A stretch of 64,000 nt of DNA from Caenimonas koreensis DSM 17982 (GTDB lineage Bacteria; Pseudomonadota; Gammaproteobacteria; Burkholderiales; Burkholderiaceae_C): positions 1 to 64,000 of the forward strand of contig NZ_WJBU01000001.1 of assembly GCF_009646335.1 (NCBI RefSeq). Direction: 5' to 3'. The notes beneath the pieces were generated by a model. It was given only the letters and a program-made list of their open reading frames with translations. It was not told where the DNA came from and made no database searches. This document shows positions 34,994 through 46,461 of the stretch, piece by piece. The translations under genes and the position numbers were made by a program. The number at the start of each line of letters is the position of its first letter. Position 1 is the first letter of the stretch.

Positions 34994-36442
34994 ATGAACC
35001 TGATCGACGCCATTCGCCACCACACCAAGGTCCGCCCCTTCGACATGGCCGTGATTCACCCGAACGGCGCAGTGAACTACCAGCAGCTCGCGTCGGTCGT
35101 GGCAAAGGTCGCGGCCCGGCTGCGCCAAAAGGGCGTGGCGCCGGATACCACCATGGCGATCTACGTGAGCGATCCGTTCACGCACCTCACCCTCATCCTC
35201 GCCGCAATGCTCAATGGGACGCGCTCGATCTCGTCGCACCCCAACTTTGACCCTTTGCCCGACACCTTGCAGGTCGACCACTGGCTGGTGGACCGCCCTC
35301 TTCCCTTTACGCCGCAAGGCGGGGTGGTGACACAGATCGGCCCGAACTGGACCGCCGAGGCGGGCAATGACGCGCGAGCCCCGCTCGAGGGCACCGGCTT
35401 TGCCGATGCCGACGTCATCTGCCGCCTGTTCACCTCTTCGGGCACGACGGGCGTGCCGAAAGTCATCGGCCACAGCACCAGGACACTCGAAACATCAGTG
35501 CTGCGCCAGCTGTCCATGGAACCGGCGAGCCGCGGCCCGAACCTCTCGATGATGTGGATGTCGACCATCGGTGGTTTTGGCACGGTGCAGACCACGCTCT
35601 GGCACGGCACGGCGCTGGTCATGGCGACAGGGGTGCAACAGACGCTGCGCTACACCGGCCTCTACAGGGTGGCCAACTTGCGCGCGTCACCACAGCAGTT
35701 GCAGGGGCTCGTTTCGCTGGTGGCGGGGCGTATCGTGCGCTTCCCTAACCTGGAGCGCATCGAAGTGGGTGGCTCTTCGATTCCGACAGCGGTGATGATC
35801 AGCGCGCGCGCCACGCTGTGCCCGAACGTGGTGGGCGTCTATGGATCGACCGAGACGGCACTGGTCGCGCAAGCGCCGGGCGCCGTGCTGCATTCGGTGC
35901 CCGACGCAGCGGGCTTTGTGGTGCCGGGCGCGCAGGCACGTATCGTGGACGACGAGGGCCAGCCGCTTGGATTCGATGTGGAAGGCCACGTGCAGACCCG
36001 CTCGCCTTATATGGCCTGCGAATACATCGGTGACCCACAAGGCACGGCGCGCGCTTTCAAGGATGGCTGGTTCGTGCCGGGTGACCTGGGCGTCCTGCGC
36101 GCCGACGGCCTGTTGCGCATCACCGGGCGCGCCGACGAAATGATCAACGCCGGTGGCGTCAAGCTCAGCCCGTCCGTCGTGGATGAATTCCTGCTGACGA
36201 TCGCGGGCGTGCGCGACGCTGCTGCCTTTGCGCACCGGCGGCCCGGCAAGGCCGATGAAGTGTGGGCCGCTGTGGTGGTGAGCGAAGAATTCGACGAGCG
36301 GGCGGCGCTGGAGCACGCGCGGCTCAAACTCAACTCACGCGCGCCGCTGCGGCTGATTCAGCTCGAAGAGATCCCGCGCAATGCCATGGGCAAGGTCATG
36401 CGGCAAGAGTTGGCGAAGACCGCCGTGCCTGCCGCGCGATGA
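34994..36442 (+). CDS. AMP-dependent acyl-CoA synthetase/ligase (ANL family)
   Basis: A 482-residue adenylate-forming enzyme with the A3 phosphate loop in TSSGTTGVPKVIG (about 148-160), A5-type VVGVYGSTETALVAQ, A7 GWFVPGDLG, and the C-terminal hinge RADEMINAGGVKLSP. The catalytic lysine lies in [12 protein letters not shown] near the end. It activates a carboxylic acid to acyl-AMP and then a thioester; the substrate cannot be told. It is somewhat short for the family (usually 500-550), with a reduced N-terminal part. Its 3' end overlaps the convergent dsbB gene by 47 nt, so antisense pairing of the two transcripts is possible. Confidence 0.85.
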   Translation: MNLIDAIRHHTKVRPFDMAVIHPNGAVNYQQLASVVAKVAARLRQKGVAPDTTMAIYVSDPFTHLTLILAAMLNGTRSISSHPNFDPLPDTLQVDHWLVDRPLPFTPQGGVVTQIGPNWTAEAGNDARAPLEGTGFADADVICRLFTSSGTTGVPKVIGHSTRTLETSVLRQLSMEPASRGPNLSMMWMSTIGGFGTVQTTLWHGTALVMATGVQQTLRYTGLYRVANLRASPQQLQGLVSLVAGRIVRFPNLERIEVGGSSIPTAVMISARATLCPNVVGVYGSTETALVAQAPGAVLHSVPDAAGFVVPGAQARIVDDEGQPLGFDVEGHVQTRSPYMACEYIGDPQGTARAFKDGWFVPGDLGVLRADGLLRITGRADEMINAGGVKLSPSVVDEFLLTIAGVRDAAAFAHRRPGKADEVWAAVVVSEEFDERAALEHARLKLNSRAPLRLIQLEEIPRNAMGKVMRQELAKTAVPAAR

Positions 36443-36926
36443 TGAAGGCGGCCACAAGCGCGAAGAAGCAAAACGCCAGGAACGACCAGTTGGCGATCGA
36501 GCCGCCCAGGAAGGTCCAGTCAATCTTGGTGCAATCGCCGCTGCCGCGAAAGATCATCGGCACCACCCGCTGCAGCGGGAAGTGCTCAATCATTCCGTAG
36601 AAGTCACGCCCGCACGAGGCGATTTCGGGCGGGTTCCACTGCAGCCAGCTCTGGCGAGCGGCAACAAAGGCGCCGAACCCGGCAACGACGAGCATCAAGC
36701 CGCTGCCAGTGACAACGCTGCGCCGGCCCTTGAACAACGCCGTCACCACGGCAATCACGGCCACAAAAATCAGTGCGTAGCGCTGCACGATGCACATGGG
36801 GCACGGCTCCAGCCCCACGACGTGCTGCAGATACAGGCCAAACCCCAGCATGGCGACACATGCTGCCGCTACCAGCGCCAGAACGCGGCGCGGCGCGTTG
36901 TCAAACCAGTCGAAAACCAAGTTCAT
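36396..36926 (-). CDS. dsbB: Disulfide bond formation protein DsbB
   Basis: A 176-residue inner-membrane quinone reductase that reoxidises DsbA. Four membrane segments lie near 14-34, 48-64, 72-92 and 145-166. The first periplasmic cysteine pair is PCPMC (Cys42, Cys45) and the second is Cys105 and Cys132. QR before the second helix end (VQRYALIF) is the conserved quinone-site region. The start overlaps the cysA stop by 4 nt, so it is the last gene of the sulfate uptake operon. This is an unusual but sensible partner: a disulfide pathway gene controlled with sulfur supply. Confidence 0.92.
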   Translation of the reverse strand: MNLVFDWFDNAPRRVLALVAAACVAMLGFGLYLQHVVGLEPCPMCIVQRYALIFVAVIAVVTALFKGRRSVVTGSGLMLVVAGFGAFVAARQSWLQWNPPEIASCGRDFYGMIEHFPLQRVVPMIFRGSGDCTKIDWTFLGGSIANWSFLAFCFFALVAAFIIARQARRSSPTLAA

Positions 36927-38032
36927 TCCTCCACGAAAACACGGGCACGGCGCGGCGTGACGACCAGCGTCTCGCCCTCACGGAACCCCATCTCGCGAAA
37001 CTGCTGCGCCGGAATCTGCGCTTCGATGATGTGGTCCTCGCTGCCACCTGCCGGTTGGGTTGCGCCTGCCGGAATTAGTTCCAGCCGGGCAATAGGGCCG
37101 ACGACGATGGCACGGCTCAATTGCACCACGATTCCGCGGGGGCGGCCCTGCGCGTCCAGATGCTGGCCCGCCGAATAGCGTTCCACGTCCAGATCATGAG
37201 GCCTGACGTAGGCAAAGGCCTTGGCATTGTCGGCACCCGCATGCTCGGGCGACTCGATCTGCAGGCCGTCGAGCAGCACCTCGCCCTGGTGGGCGCGGCC
37301 ATGGAACATGTTCACGTCGCCGAGGAAGCCGTAGACGAACGGGCTGGCCGGATGGTCCCAGACCTGCTGCGGCGAGCCGATCTGTTCGACCTTGCCCGCG
37401 TTCATGAGCACCACGCGGTCAGCCACTTCGAGCGCCTCTTCCTGGTCGTGCGTCACGAAAATGCTGGTCACATGCAGTTCGTCGTGCAGCCTGCGCAGCC
37501 AGCGGCGCAGTTCCTTGCGCACCTTGGCGTCGAGCGCGCCGAAGGGCTCGTCGAGCAGCAGCACCTTGGGCTCGACAGCCAGCGCGCGTGCCAGTGCGAT
37601 GCGCTGGCGCTGCCCGCCGGAGAGTTGCGAAGGAAAGCGGTCGGCCAGCCAGTCGAGCTGCACGAGCCCCAGCAGGTCCATCACCTTCTTCTTGATCTGA
37701 GCCTCGCTCGGGCGCACACCGCGCGGCTTCACACGCAGGCCGAACGCCACGTTCTCGAAGACTGTCATGTGGCGAAACAGTGCGTAGTGCTGGAAGACAA
37801 AGCCGACTTGCCGCTCGCGCACGTGAACGTCGGTCGTGTCCTCGCCTGAGAACAGGATGCTGCCCGCATCCGCCGACTCCAGCCCCGCGATGATGCGCAG
37901 CAGCGTGGTCTTGCCGCAGCCCGAGGGCCCGAGCAATGCAATCAGTTCGCCCGATTCGATGTCGAGCGACACATCGCGCAGCGCGTGGAAATCGCCGAAG
38001 CGCTTGCTGACGTTGCGGATCTCGATGCTCAT
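36923..38032 (-). CDS. cysA: Sulfate/thiosulfate ABC transporter ATPase CysA
   Basis: A 369-residue ATPase with Walker [10 protein letters not shown] (about 35-43), the ABC signature [16 protein letters not shown], Walker [13 protein letters not shown] and the switch His in [12 protein letters not shown]. The C-terminal regulatory TOBE-like region (about 240-369) is normal for CysA and MalK-type subunits. It powers the CysTW permease. Four-nucleotide overlaps on both sides (with cysW and dsbB) show a tightly coupled operon. It starts [13 protein letters not shown], typical for CysA. Confidence 0.95.
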   Translation of the reverse strand: MSIEIRNVSKRFGDFHALRDVSLDIESGELIALLGPSGCGKTTLLRIIAGLESADAGSILFSGEDTTDVHVRERQVGFVFQHYALFRHMTVFENVAFGLRVKPRGVRPSEAQIKKKVMDLLGLVQLDWLADRFPSQLSGGQRQRIALARALAVEPKVLLLDEPFGALDAKVRKELRRWLRRLHDELHVTSIFVTHDQEEALEVADRVVLMNAGKVEQIGSPQQVWDHPASPFVYGFLGDVNMFHGRAHQGEVLLDGLQIESPEHAGADNAKAFAYVRPHDLDVERYSAGQHLDAQGRPRGIVVQLSRAIVVGPIARLELIPAGATQPAGGSEDHIIEAQIPAQQFREMGFREGETLVVTPRRARVFVEE

Positions 38033-38922
38033 GTTGTTTTCTCCGTTTGCAGCGGCCGCTCGGGCGGCGCGTCATTGGCCAGCGCCATCTCGCGCTCGTG
38101 GCGCCATTCGACGACCGACTTGATCACCAGTGTCACCAGCGCCAGCAACGCGAGCAGCGAAGCAACTGCGAAAGCCGCGACCGACTGGTATTCGTTGTAC
38201 AAAATTTCAACGTGCAGCGGCATCGTGTTGGTCTGGCCGCGGATGTGGCCTGACACCACCGACACCGCGCCGAATTCACCCATCGCCCGCGCATTGCACA
38301 GGATCACGCCGTAGATCAGGCCCCACTTGATGTTGGGCAGCGTCACGTGCCAGAACGTCTGCCAGCCACTTGCGCCCAGCACGATGGCAGCTTGCTCTTC
38401 GTCGGTGCCCTGCGCCTGCATCAGCGGAATCAGCTCGCGCGCAATGAACGGGAACGTGACGAACACCGTGGCCAACACGATGCCAGGCACCGCAAAGATG
38501 ATCTTGATGTTGTGCTCCGCCAGCCAGGGCCCGAACCAGCCTTGTGCGCCGAACACCAGCACGTAGATCAGGCCTGCAACCACCGGCGACACCGAGAACG
38601 GCAAGTCGACCAGCGTTGTGAGAAACGCCTTGCCGCGAAACTCGAACTTCGCGATGCACCATGCCGCCGCGACGCCGAAGACGAGGTTCAGCGGCACCGC
38701 AATGGCAGCGGTGAAGGCCGTGAGCCGGATAGCCGACCATGCATCGGGCTCCTGCAGGGCAGCGATGTACGCATCGACGCCTTTGCGGAACGCCTCGACG
38801 AACACCGCGGCGAGCGGCAGCACGAGGAACAGCAGGATGAACAGCAGCGCGAGCGCCGTGAGCGTGTAACGAACGGCGCGGCTCTCCGTCGTGGAGATGC
38901 GCCTGATGGCTGGTGTGCTCAT
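38029..38922 (-). CDS. cysW: Sulfate ABC transporter permease CysW
   Basis: A 297-residue permease with six membrane segments (first [20 protein letters not shown], about 24-43). The EAA loop for contact with the ATPase lies near [21 protein letters not shown]. The sequence [18 protein letters not shown] is a conserved CysW feature. It pairs with CysT in the sulfate/thiosulfate importer. The start and stop both overlap neighbours by 4 nt. Confidence 0.94.
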   Translation of the reverse strand: MSTPAIRRISTTESRAVRYTLTALALLFILLFLVLPLAAVFVEAFRKGVDAYIAALQEPDAWSAIRLTAFTAAIAVPLNLVFGVAAAWCIAKFEFRGKAFLTTLVDLPFSVSPVVAGLIYVLVFGAQGWFGPWLAEHNIKIIFAVPGIVLATVFVTFPFIARELIPLMQAQGTDEEQAAIVLGASGWQTFWHVTLPNIKWGLIYGVILCNARAMGEFGAVSVVSGHIRGQTNTMPLHVEILYNEYQSVAAFAVASLLALLALVTLVIKSVVEWRHEREMALANDAPPERPLQTEKTT

Positions 38923-39752
38923 GCGCCCCCCGATCGGCGGCGCTGCCAGCCTTGCAAGGCATTGATGACCAGCAGGAGGATGAACGACATCAACAGCATC
39001 ACGACAGCGACTGCCGTGGCGCCCGCGTAGTCGTATTGCTCGAGCTTGCCGATGATGATGAGCGGTGTGATTTCAGAGACCATCGGCACGTTGCCCGCGA
39101 TGAAGATCACCGAGCCGTATTCGCCGATGGCCCGCGCAAATGCCATCGCAAAGCCAGTGACGAGCGCCGGTGCAATGGTCGGGAAGATCACGCGTGTAAA
39201 AGTTTGCCAGCGGGTGGCACCCAGGCACATCGCGGCTTCTTCCAGTTCAGCTTCGTGCTCTTCGAGCACAGGCTGCACTGTGCGAACGACGAACGGCAGC
39301 CCGATGAAGATCAGCGCGATCACCACGCCCGCCGGATTGAATGCCAGCTTGATGCCCAGCGGCTCCAGGTATTGGCCCAGCCAGCCATTGCTGGCCAGCA
39401 GTGCCGTGAGCGAGATGCCTGCAACGGCAGTGGGCAGTGCAAATGGCAGATCGACGAGCGCGTCGACGATCTTGCGGCCCGGAAACTCGTAGCGCACCAG
39501 CACCCACGCCACGAGCAGCCCGGCGAACACATTCACGAGCGCCGCGAGGAGCGATGCGCCGAACGTCAACCGATACGCAGCCAGCACGCGGGGGGACGAG
39601 ACGGCCGCCCAGAACTGGTCCCAGCTCAGCGTGAACGTCTTGAGCAGCAGCGCCGACAGCGGAATGAGGACGATCAGGCCAAGATAAAACAGCGTGTAGC
39701 CGAGCGTCAGGTTGAAGCCCGGCAACACCTTGCGGTGGGCGGTGCGGCTCAC
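38919..39752 (-). CDS. cysT: Sulfate ABC transporter permease CysT (CysU)
   Basis: A 277-residue permease with six membrane segments (first [19 protein letters not shown]). The EAA loop is [21 protein letters not shown], followed by [15 protein letters not shown]. The order sbp-cysT-cysW-cysA and the 4-nt overlaps with both neighbours are the standard sulfate importer arrangement. Length is normal. Confidence 0.94.
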   Translation of the reverse strand: MSRTAHRKVLPGFNLTLGYTLFYLGLIVLIPLSALLLKTFTLSWDQFWAAVSSPRVLAAYRLTFGASLLAALVNVFAGLLVAWVLVRYEFPGRKIVDALVDLPFALPTAVAGISLTALLASNGWLGQYLEPLGIKLAFNPAGVVIALIFIGLPFVVRTVQPVLEEHEAELEEAAMCLGATRWQTFTRVIFPTIAPALVTGFAMAFARAIGEYGSVIFIAGNVPMVSEITPLIIIGKLEQYDYAGATAVAVVMLLMSFILLLVINALQGWQRRRSGGA

Positions 39753-40741
39753 TTGACGGTATAGATCTTGTCGAACTGCCCGCCGTCGTTGAAGTGCACC
39801 TTCTGCGCTTGCGACAGCGAGCCGAACATTTCCTCAACCGTGAACAGCTTGATCGGCTTGAACGACGACGCGTACTTCTTGAGTACCGCGGCAGAGCGTG
39901 GGCGCAGCGAGTGCTTCGCGGCGATTTCCTGCGCCTCGTCGGTGTAGAGGAACTGCAGGTACGCCTTGGCGAGATCGGCCGTGCCTTTCTTGGCAACTGT
40001 TCTCTCGACGATTGCCACGGGGTTCTCGGCAACGATGCTCGTGGACGGGTACACGACATCGACCTTGCCGTTGCCAAATTCCTTGTTCACCGACTCGACT
40101 TCCGACTCGAACGTGACGAGCACATCGCCCGTATTGCGCTGCAGGAAGGCCGACGTTGCATCACGCCCGCCGCGCGCCAGCACGATGACGTTCTTGTACA
40201 GCTTCGTCATGAATTCCTGCGCCAGCGCATCGGTGGCTCCGTGCTTCTTGATGTAGCCCAGCGCGGCGAGGTAGGCGTAGCGGCCATTGCCGCCCGTCTT
40301 GGGGTTGACCACAACCACCTGCACGCCCGGCTTGATGAGGTCGTCCCAGTCCTTGATGCCCTTGGGATTGCCTTCACGGGTGAGCAGCAGCATCGTCGAT
40401 GTAGTCGGCGCGGCGTTGTCCGGCAAGCGCTTGTTCCAGTCTTTCGCGACGACGCCTTTCTCGGCCAGGAACTCGATGTCCGTCGTGGTGTTCATCGTGA
40501 CGACGTCGGCGTCCAGGCCGTCAGCCACTGCCCTGGCCTGCGCGCTCGAGCCGCCGTGGGCCTGGTCGATCTTCACGTCCTTGCCGGTCTGCTTCTTGTA
40601 GTACGGCACGAACGCCGCATTGACGTCCTTGTAGAACTCACGAGCGACGTCATACGAGGCGTTGAGCAGCGTCTGCGCGCTCGACAGGCTGGAGGCCGCC
40701 AGCAATGCACTGGCCACGAGGAGTTGTAACTTCTTTTTCAT
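39749..40741 (-). CDS. sbp: Periplasmic sulfate-binding protein
   Basis: A 330-residue binding protein. Signal peptide KKKLQLLVASALLAASSLSSAQ is followed by the Sbp/CysP hallmark LLNASYDVAREFYKDVN. The next parts, GGSSAQARAVADGLDADVV and NPKTGGNGRYAYLAALG, form the anion pocket. I chose ATG 40741 because it begins the signal peptide; an upstream ATG (40804) adds a non-signal extension through the promoter region. It is the first gene of the sulfate operon and captures sulfate (or thiosulfate) for CysTWA. Confidence 0.94.
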   Translation of the reverse strand: MKKKLQLLVASALLAASSLSSAQTLLNASYDVAREFYKDVNAAFVPYYKKQTGKDVKIDQAHGGSSAQARAVADGLDADVVTMNTTTDIEFLAEKGVVAKDWNKRLPDNAAPTTSTMLLLTREGNPKGIKDWDDLIKPGVQVVVVNPKTGGNGRYAYLAALGYIKKHGATDALAQEFMTKLYKNVIVLARGGRDATSAFLQRNTGDVLVTFESEVESVNKEFGNGKVDVVYPSTSIVAENPVAIVERTVAKKGTADLAKAYLQFLYTDEAQEIAAKHSLRPRSAAVLKKYASSFKPIKLFTVEEMFGSLSQAQKVHFNDGGQFDKIYTVK

Positions 40742-40774
40742 CCGTCCGATTTTGGGACGACTTTCACGCCTTCC

Positions 40775-40792
40775 AACAACAGTCTCGTTGTT
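40775..40792. promoter_or_regulatory. Inverted repeat upstream of sbp (possible CysB site)
   Basis: AACAAC (40775-40780) and GTTGTT (40787-40792) form 6-bp arms with a 6-nt spacer, 33 nt upstream of the sbp start. A palindrome CATATGCATATG lies at 40803-40814. Binding by CysB is a guess from context only. Confidence 0.3.
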
Positions 40793-40798
40793 AGCTAA

Positions 40799-42850
<2,052 letters not shown>

Positions 42851-42868
42851 CCGTTTTGCGTGGGATAC

Positions 42869-42891
42869 GTCCTACGTTGCCTGTAGGACAG
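42869..42891. promoter_or_regulatory. GTCCTAC-N7-GTAGGAC inverted repeat upstream of the LuxR-type regulator
   Basis: Perfect 7-bp arms GTCCTAC (42869-42875) and GTAGGAC (42883-42889). The right part reads CTGTAGGACAG, the motif also seen at 49329 and 58990. It is 105 nt upstream of the response regulator start and could be its own or a shared operator. Confidence 0.5.
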
Positions 42892-42995
42892 TATCGGAAT
42901 TTGGTGACTGCGCCGGTACAAATGCCCCGCACCGTATTTTTGCGGGGCACACTCCGGGCTGCTGAGCTCAGCTCCAACCGAAACATATCCGAACC

Positions 42996-43640
42996 ATGAA
43001 TGATTCCATCGTCAAAGTAGGCATCGTCGATGACCACGCCATCGTGCGGGCAGGTCTCAAACAGTTCCTCTCCGAGATGGTCGACCTGCGCGTTGTGGGC
43101 GAAGCCGCCTCCGGCCGCGAGGCCATCGACCTGGTCCGCACGTGCGACATGGACGTGATGATCATGGACCTGTCGATGCCCGGCCAAAGCGGTATCGACG
43201 CGCTGGCCATGATCCGCGCCAAGGCACCGGATGTCGGCATCCTGATTCTCTCGGGCTACCCGGAAGAGCAGTACGCCGTGAACCTGATCCGCCAGGGCGC
43301 GAGCGGCTACCTGAACAAGGAATGCGAGCCGATGGAGATCGTCAACGCGATCCGCACCATCGCACTGGGTCGTCGGTACATTTCGCCCTCCGTCGCAGAG
43401 CTCATTGCGCAGCAGCTCAACCGCAAGGAAGGCAGCGCCGCACACGACCTGCTCTCCGAGCGTGAGTTCCAGGTGTTCCTCAAGCTGGCCAAGGGCGAGA
43501 CCGCAGGCGACATCGCGAACGCGCTGTCGCTGAGCGTGAAGACCGTCAGCACGTATCGCACGCGCCTGATGGAAAAAATGGGTCTGGCGTCCAACAGCGA
43601 CCTGACCTACTACGCGCTGAAGAACAAGCTGATCGACTGA
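42996..43640 (+). CDS. NarL/FixJ-family response regulator
   Basis: A 214-residue regulator. The receiver domain (about 5-122) has Asp58 as phosphoacceptor (VMIMDLSMPGQSG), with the acidic pair at VDDH and the Lys in YLNKE. A LuxR-type helix-turn-helix (about 148-208) follows: LLSEREFQVFLKLAKGETAGDIANALSLSVKTVSTYRTRLMEKMG. No cognate histidine kinase is adjacent, so it is an orphan in this window. The two hybrid kinases at 4470-13150 or their relatives elsewhere are possible partners. It has its own upstream region with a strong inverted repeat. Confidence 0.92.
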   Translation: MNDSIVKVGIVDDHAIVRAGLKQFLSEMVDLRVVGEAASGREAIDLVRTCDMDVMIMDLSMPGQSGIDALAMIRAKAPDVGILILSGYPEEQYAVNLIRQGASGYLNKECEPMEIVNAIRTIALGRRYISPSVAELIAQQLNRKEGSAAHDLLSEREFQVFLKLAKGETAGDIANALSLSVKTVSTYRTRLMEKMGLASNSDLTYYALKNKLID

Positions 43641-43755
43641 CCTGCAGCGAGGCCCGCGGCGAGATCCCCTGTTCGTGGGGGACTATGTGTTGTGATGAAT
43701 TCCCCCACAGCCACAAACCCGGGAAAATTTTCCCTGCTGCCAATAGAATTGGCGC

Positions 43756-44226
43756 ATGCCCGAAGTACTCCCACCAGCCCAGCGAGATGTCTCGGTGGCC
43801 CAGGTCAAACCTGTGCCCACTGGCCCCGCGTCCGCAGGCAGCTTCCCCGGCCCGGCTAACGGCAGCTTCCCTGCCCAGCCCGGCGGCTTCGACGGCAATT
43901 CCACCACCGTGTTCCAGGCCAAGATGCAACGCGCACCCGTGTGGTTCTGCTCGTTCCTGGCGAGCAACAGCCGCGAAAAGCGGCGCCTGCGCGACGAGCT
44001 TCTGCTCATTCGCGGCGCCTGGCCCCTGCTGATGAAGCAGCGCAACGGCGGCAAATGGACGCCCGAAGAAAAGCAGGAGCTCAAGACGATGGTGCGCTCG
44101 GCCTCCTCGGTCAGCCCTTACCTGTTCATCTGGGCGCTGCCCGGCTCGGTCGTGCTGCTGCCGTTCCTGGCGTGGTTCCTTGACAAGAAGCGCAAGCGCC
44201 TGCTGCGCAAGAACGGCTCGCTCTGA
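43756..44226 (+). CDS. LETM1-like membrane protein (156 aa)
   Basis: The N-terminal third is low-complexity (Pro/Gly/Ala, about 1-55). Then come RDELLLIRGAWPLLMKQRNGGKWTPEEKQELKTMVRS and one strong hydrophobic segment (about 122-141, LFIWALPGSVVLLPFLAWFL) ending DKKRKRLLRK. The pattern (EEKQELK, ASSVSPYLFIWALPGSVLLLP, K-rich tail) resembles the C-terminal half of LETM1-type proteins. The role in bacteria is not established. No clear ribosome site precedes the ATG, so the start is uncertain. Confidence 0.55.
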   Translation: MPEVLPPAQRDVSVAQVKPVPTGPASAGSFPGPANGSFPAQPGGFDGNSTTVFQAKMQRAPVWFCSFLASNSREKRRLRDELLLIRGAWPLLMKQRNGGKWTPEEKQELKTMVRSASSVSPYLFIWALPGSVVLLPFLAWFLDKKRKRLLRKNGSL

Positions 44227-44255
44227 AGCGCCGTAGCCACCCGCAATAATCGCGA

Positions 44256-44978
44256 GTGGAATTCGCCTTAGTCCTCATACTCGGCCTGGTTGCCGGCACG
44301 CTCGGCGGCATCGTCGGCTTTGGCACTTCCATCATGCTCATGCCCGCGCTGGTGCTCGTCTTCGGCCCGCGCGAAGCCGTGCCGATCATGGCCGTGGCGA
44401 GCGTGATGTCGAACGTGTCCCGAGTGGCCGCGTGGTGGCGCGAGGTGGACTGGAAGGCCGTGGGCGCATACAGCATCACCGCCTTTCCGGCGGGCGCCGC
44501 AGGCGCTGCCACGCTGTTGGTCATCCCGTCGCGCCTCATCGAAGGCTGCCTGGGCCTGTTCTTCATCGCGATGATCCCGCTGCGCCGGTGGATGGCCGAG
44601 CGCGACATGAAGCTCAAGCTGTGGCACCTGTCGGCAGCGGGCCTGTTCATCGGCTTCCTGACGGGGCTGGTTGCCAGCACCGGCCCGGTCAATGCGCCCT
44701 TCTTCCTGGCGTACGGCCTGGTGAAGGGCTCGTATCTCGCGACGGAAGCCATGGCATCGATCGCGGTGTATTCCGCCAAGGTCATCACATTTCGCTCGCT
44801 GGGCGCCCTGCCGCTGGAGGCCATCGTCAAAGGGCTGATCATTGGCGTGACGCTGTTCTCCGGCGCGTTCATCGCCAAGCGGTTCGTGCTGACAATCGAC
44901 CCCGACAAATTCCGGCTGCTGATGGACGGCTTGCTGCTGGTGGCCGGTGCCACGATGCTGTGGGCTGCCGCCCGATGA
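44256..44978 (+). CDS. TauE/SafE-family membrane permease
   Basis: A 240-residue protein with about seven to eight hydrophobic segments. The family features are an N-terminal GLVAGTLGGIVGFGTSIMLMPALVLVFGP repeat and an internal repeat GLFIGFLTGLVASTGPVNAPFFLAYG. TauE/SafE proteins export or import sulfur-containing organic anions such as sulfoacetate or sulfite, though most members are unassigned. It starts with GTG (44256), 29 nt after the LETM1-like stop, so it could be co-transcribed. The substrate is unknown. Confidence 0.85.
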   Translation: MEFALVLILGLVAGTLGGIVGFGTSIMLMPALVLVFGPREAVPIMAVASVMSNVSRVAAWWREVDWKAVGAYSITAFPAGAAGAATLLVIPSRLIEGCLGLFFIAMIPLRRWMAERDMKLKLWHLSAAGLFIGFLTGLVASTGPVNAPFFLAYGLVKGSYLATEAMASIAVYSAKVITFRSLGALPLEAIVKGLIIGVTLFSGAFIAKRFVLTIDPDKFRLLMDGLLLVAGATMLWAAAR

Positions 44979-45007
44979 CGCGATGAGATGCCACGCCATG
45001 AGACGCC

Positions 45008-46459
45008 ATGAACCACACTGAGCTGCAGTCACTCGCCATCGAAGCGATGCGCACGCGCGGCCTTGAACCCGCGTTCGCGCCCGAAGCGCTTCGTGAGGCC
45101 GATGCATCGCGCCAGTCGCCGGCCGAGCGCGGCGGTGACATCCGCGACTTGCGCGACCTGCCCTGGTTTTCCATCGACAACGACGACACGCGCGACCTTG
45201 ACCAGCTCAGCGTGGCGCACGCGTTGCCCGATGGGCCAACGCGGCTGATGGTCGCCGTGGCGGACGTCGACACCAAGGTGCGAGCCGGCAGCGCCGTGGA
45301 CCTGCACGCGCGGCACAACACCACCTCGGTCTATACGGCGGCGTGCATTTTTCCGATGCTGCCCGAAGTGCTCTCCACCGACATCACCTCACTGCATGAA
45401 GGCCAGGAGCGGCTCGTCATCGTGGTGGACATGACTGTGGACGCGCAGGGCAACCTGACGTCCGCGGCACTGTATCGCGCGGTGGTGCTCAATCACGCCA
45501 AGCTCACGTACGACAACGTGTCGGCATGGCTGGGTGGCACAGGGCCCGCCCTGCCCCAGTTCGCGTCAATGCCTGTACTTGAGGCCCAACTGCGAATCCA
45601 CGACGACGTGGCAACTCGCCTGCGGCAACGCCGGCAGGCACGAGGTGCGCTGAACCTCAAGACCATCGCGGCGCGGCCCGTCTTCAGGGACGGGAAACTG
45701 GTGAACCTGAGCCCCGACGAGAAGAACCGCGCCAAGGACCTGATCGCCGACCTGATGATCGCGGCCAATGCCGCAACGGCGCGCTTCCTGGCAGACAAGG
45801 GCTTTCCATCGCTGCGCCGGCTGCTGCAGGCACCGCGCCGCTGGGATCGCATCGTGGCCCTGGCCGCCGCCCACAACTTCAGCCTGCCGGCGCAAGCCGA
45901 CCCCCAGGCCCTGGACCGCTTCCTCGCGCAGCAGCGCATGGCAGACCCCGACGGCTTCGCCGACCTTTCGCTGGCCGTGGTGAAGATGCTCGGCTCGGGT
46001 GAATATGCGGCGGCGCCCGCAGGCGCGCTGAGCATCGGCCATTTCGGCCTTGCCGTGAACGACTACGCGCATTCCACCGCACCCAACCGCCGTTACCCTG
46101 ACCTCGTGACGCAGCGGCTGGTCAAGGCTGCGCTGGCGGGCACTGAGTCACCCTACAGCGCCGACGAACTGGCTGAAATCGCCCAGCACTGCACGCTGCA
46201 GGAAGACAACGCGAGCAAGGTCGAGCGGCAAGTGCTGAAGGCTGCCGCCGCCTACCTGCTGCAGGACCGGATCGGCGAATCGTTTGACGCGATCGTCACC
46301 GGCGCGGCGCCCAAGGGCACGTTCGTTCGCATCGCGAGCCCTTTGCTCGAAGGCCGCGTCGTGCGCGGTTTCGAAGGGCTCGATGTGGGCGATACGCTGC
46401 GCGTGAAGCTCGTGTCGGTTGACGAGGCCAAGGGCTTCATCGACTTCGAGCGGGGCTGA
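45008..46459 (+). CDS. RNB-domain ribonuclease (RNase II/R-like, reduced)
   Basis: A 483-residue protein built almost entirely of an RNB catalytic domain. WFSIDNDDTRDLDQ (about 54-67) carries the Asp cluster that binds Mg2+. LMVAVADVDTKVRAGSAVDLHA, FPMLPEVLSTDITSLHEGQERL and YAHSTAPNRRYPDLVTQRLVKAAL complete the conserved blocks. A short S1/OB-like C-terminus (about 415-483) has GTFVRIASPLLEGRVV. The N-terminal cold-shock domains of RNase II/R are absent. It resembles the reduced single-domain RNB exonucleases such as those in Deinococcus. A 3'-5' hydrolytic RNase is expected; target preference is unknown. Confidence 0.85.
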   Translation: MNHTELQSLAIEAMRTRGLEPAFAPEALREADASRQSPAERGGDIRDLRDLPWFSIDNDDTRDLDQLSVAHALPDGPTRLMVAVADVDTKVRAGSAVDLHARHNTTSVYTAACIFPMLPEVLSTDITSLHEGQERLVIVVDMTVDAQGNLTSAALYRAVVLNHAKLTYDNVSAWLGGTGPALPQFASMPVLEAQLRIHDDVATRLRQRRQARGALNLKTIAARPVFRDGKLVNLSPDEKNRAKDLIADLMIAANAATARFLADKGFPSLRRLLQAPRRWDRIVALAAAHNFSLPAQADPQALDRFLAQQRMADPDGFADLSLAVVKMLGSGEYAAAPAGALSIGHFGLAVNDYAHSTAPNRRYPDLVTQRLVKAALAGTESPYSADELAEIAQHCTLQEDNASKVERQVLKAAAAYLLQDRIGESFDAIVTGAAPKGTFVRIASPLLEGRVVRGFEGLDVGDTLRVKLVSVDEAKGFIDFERG

Positions 46460-46461
46460 CG

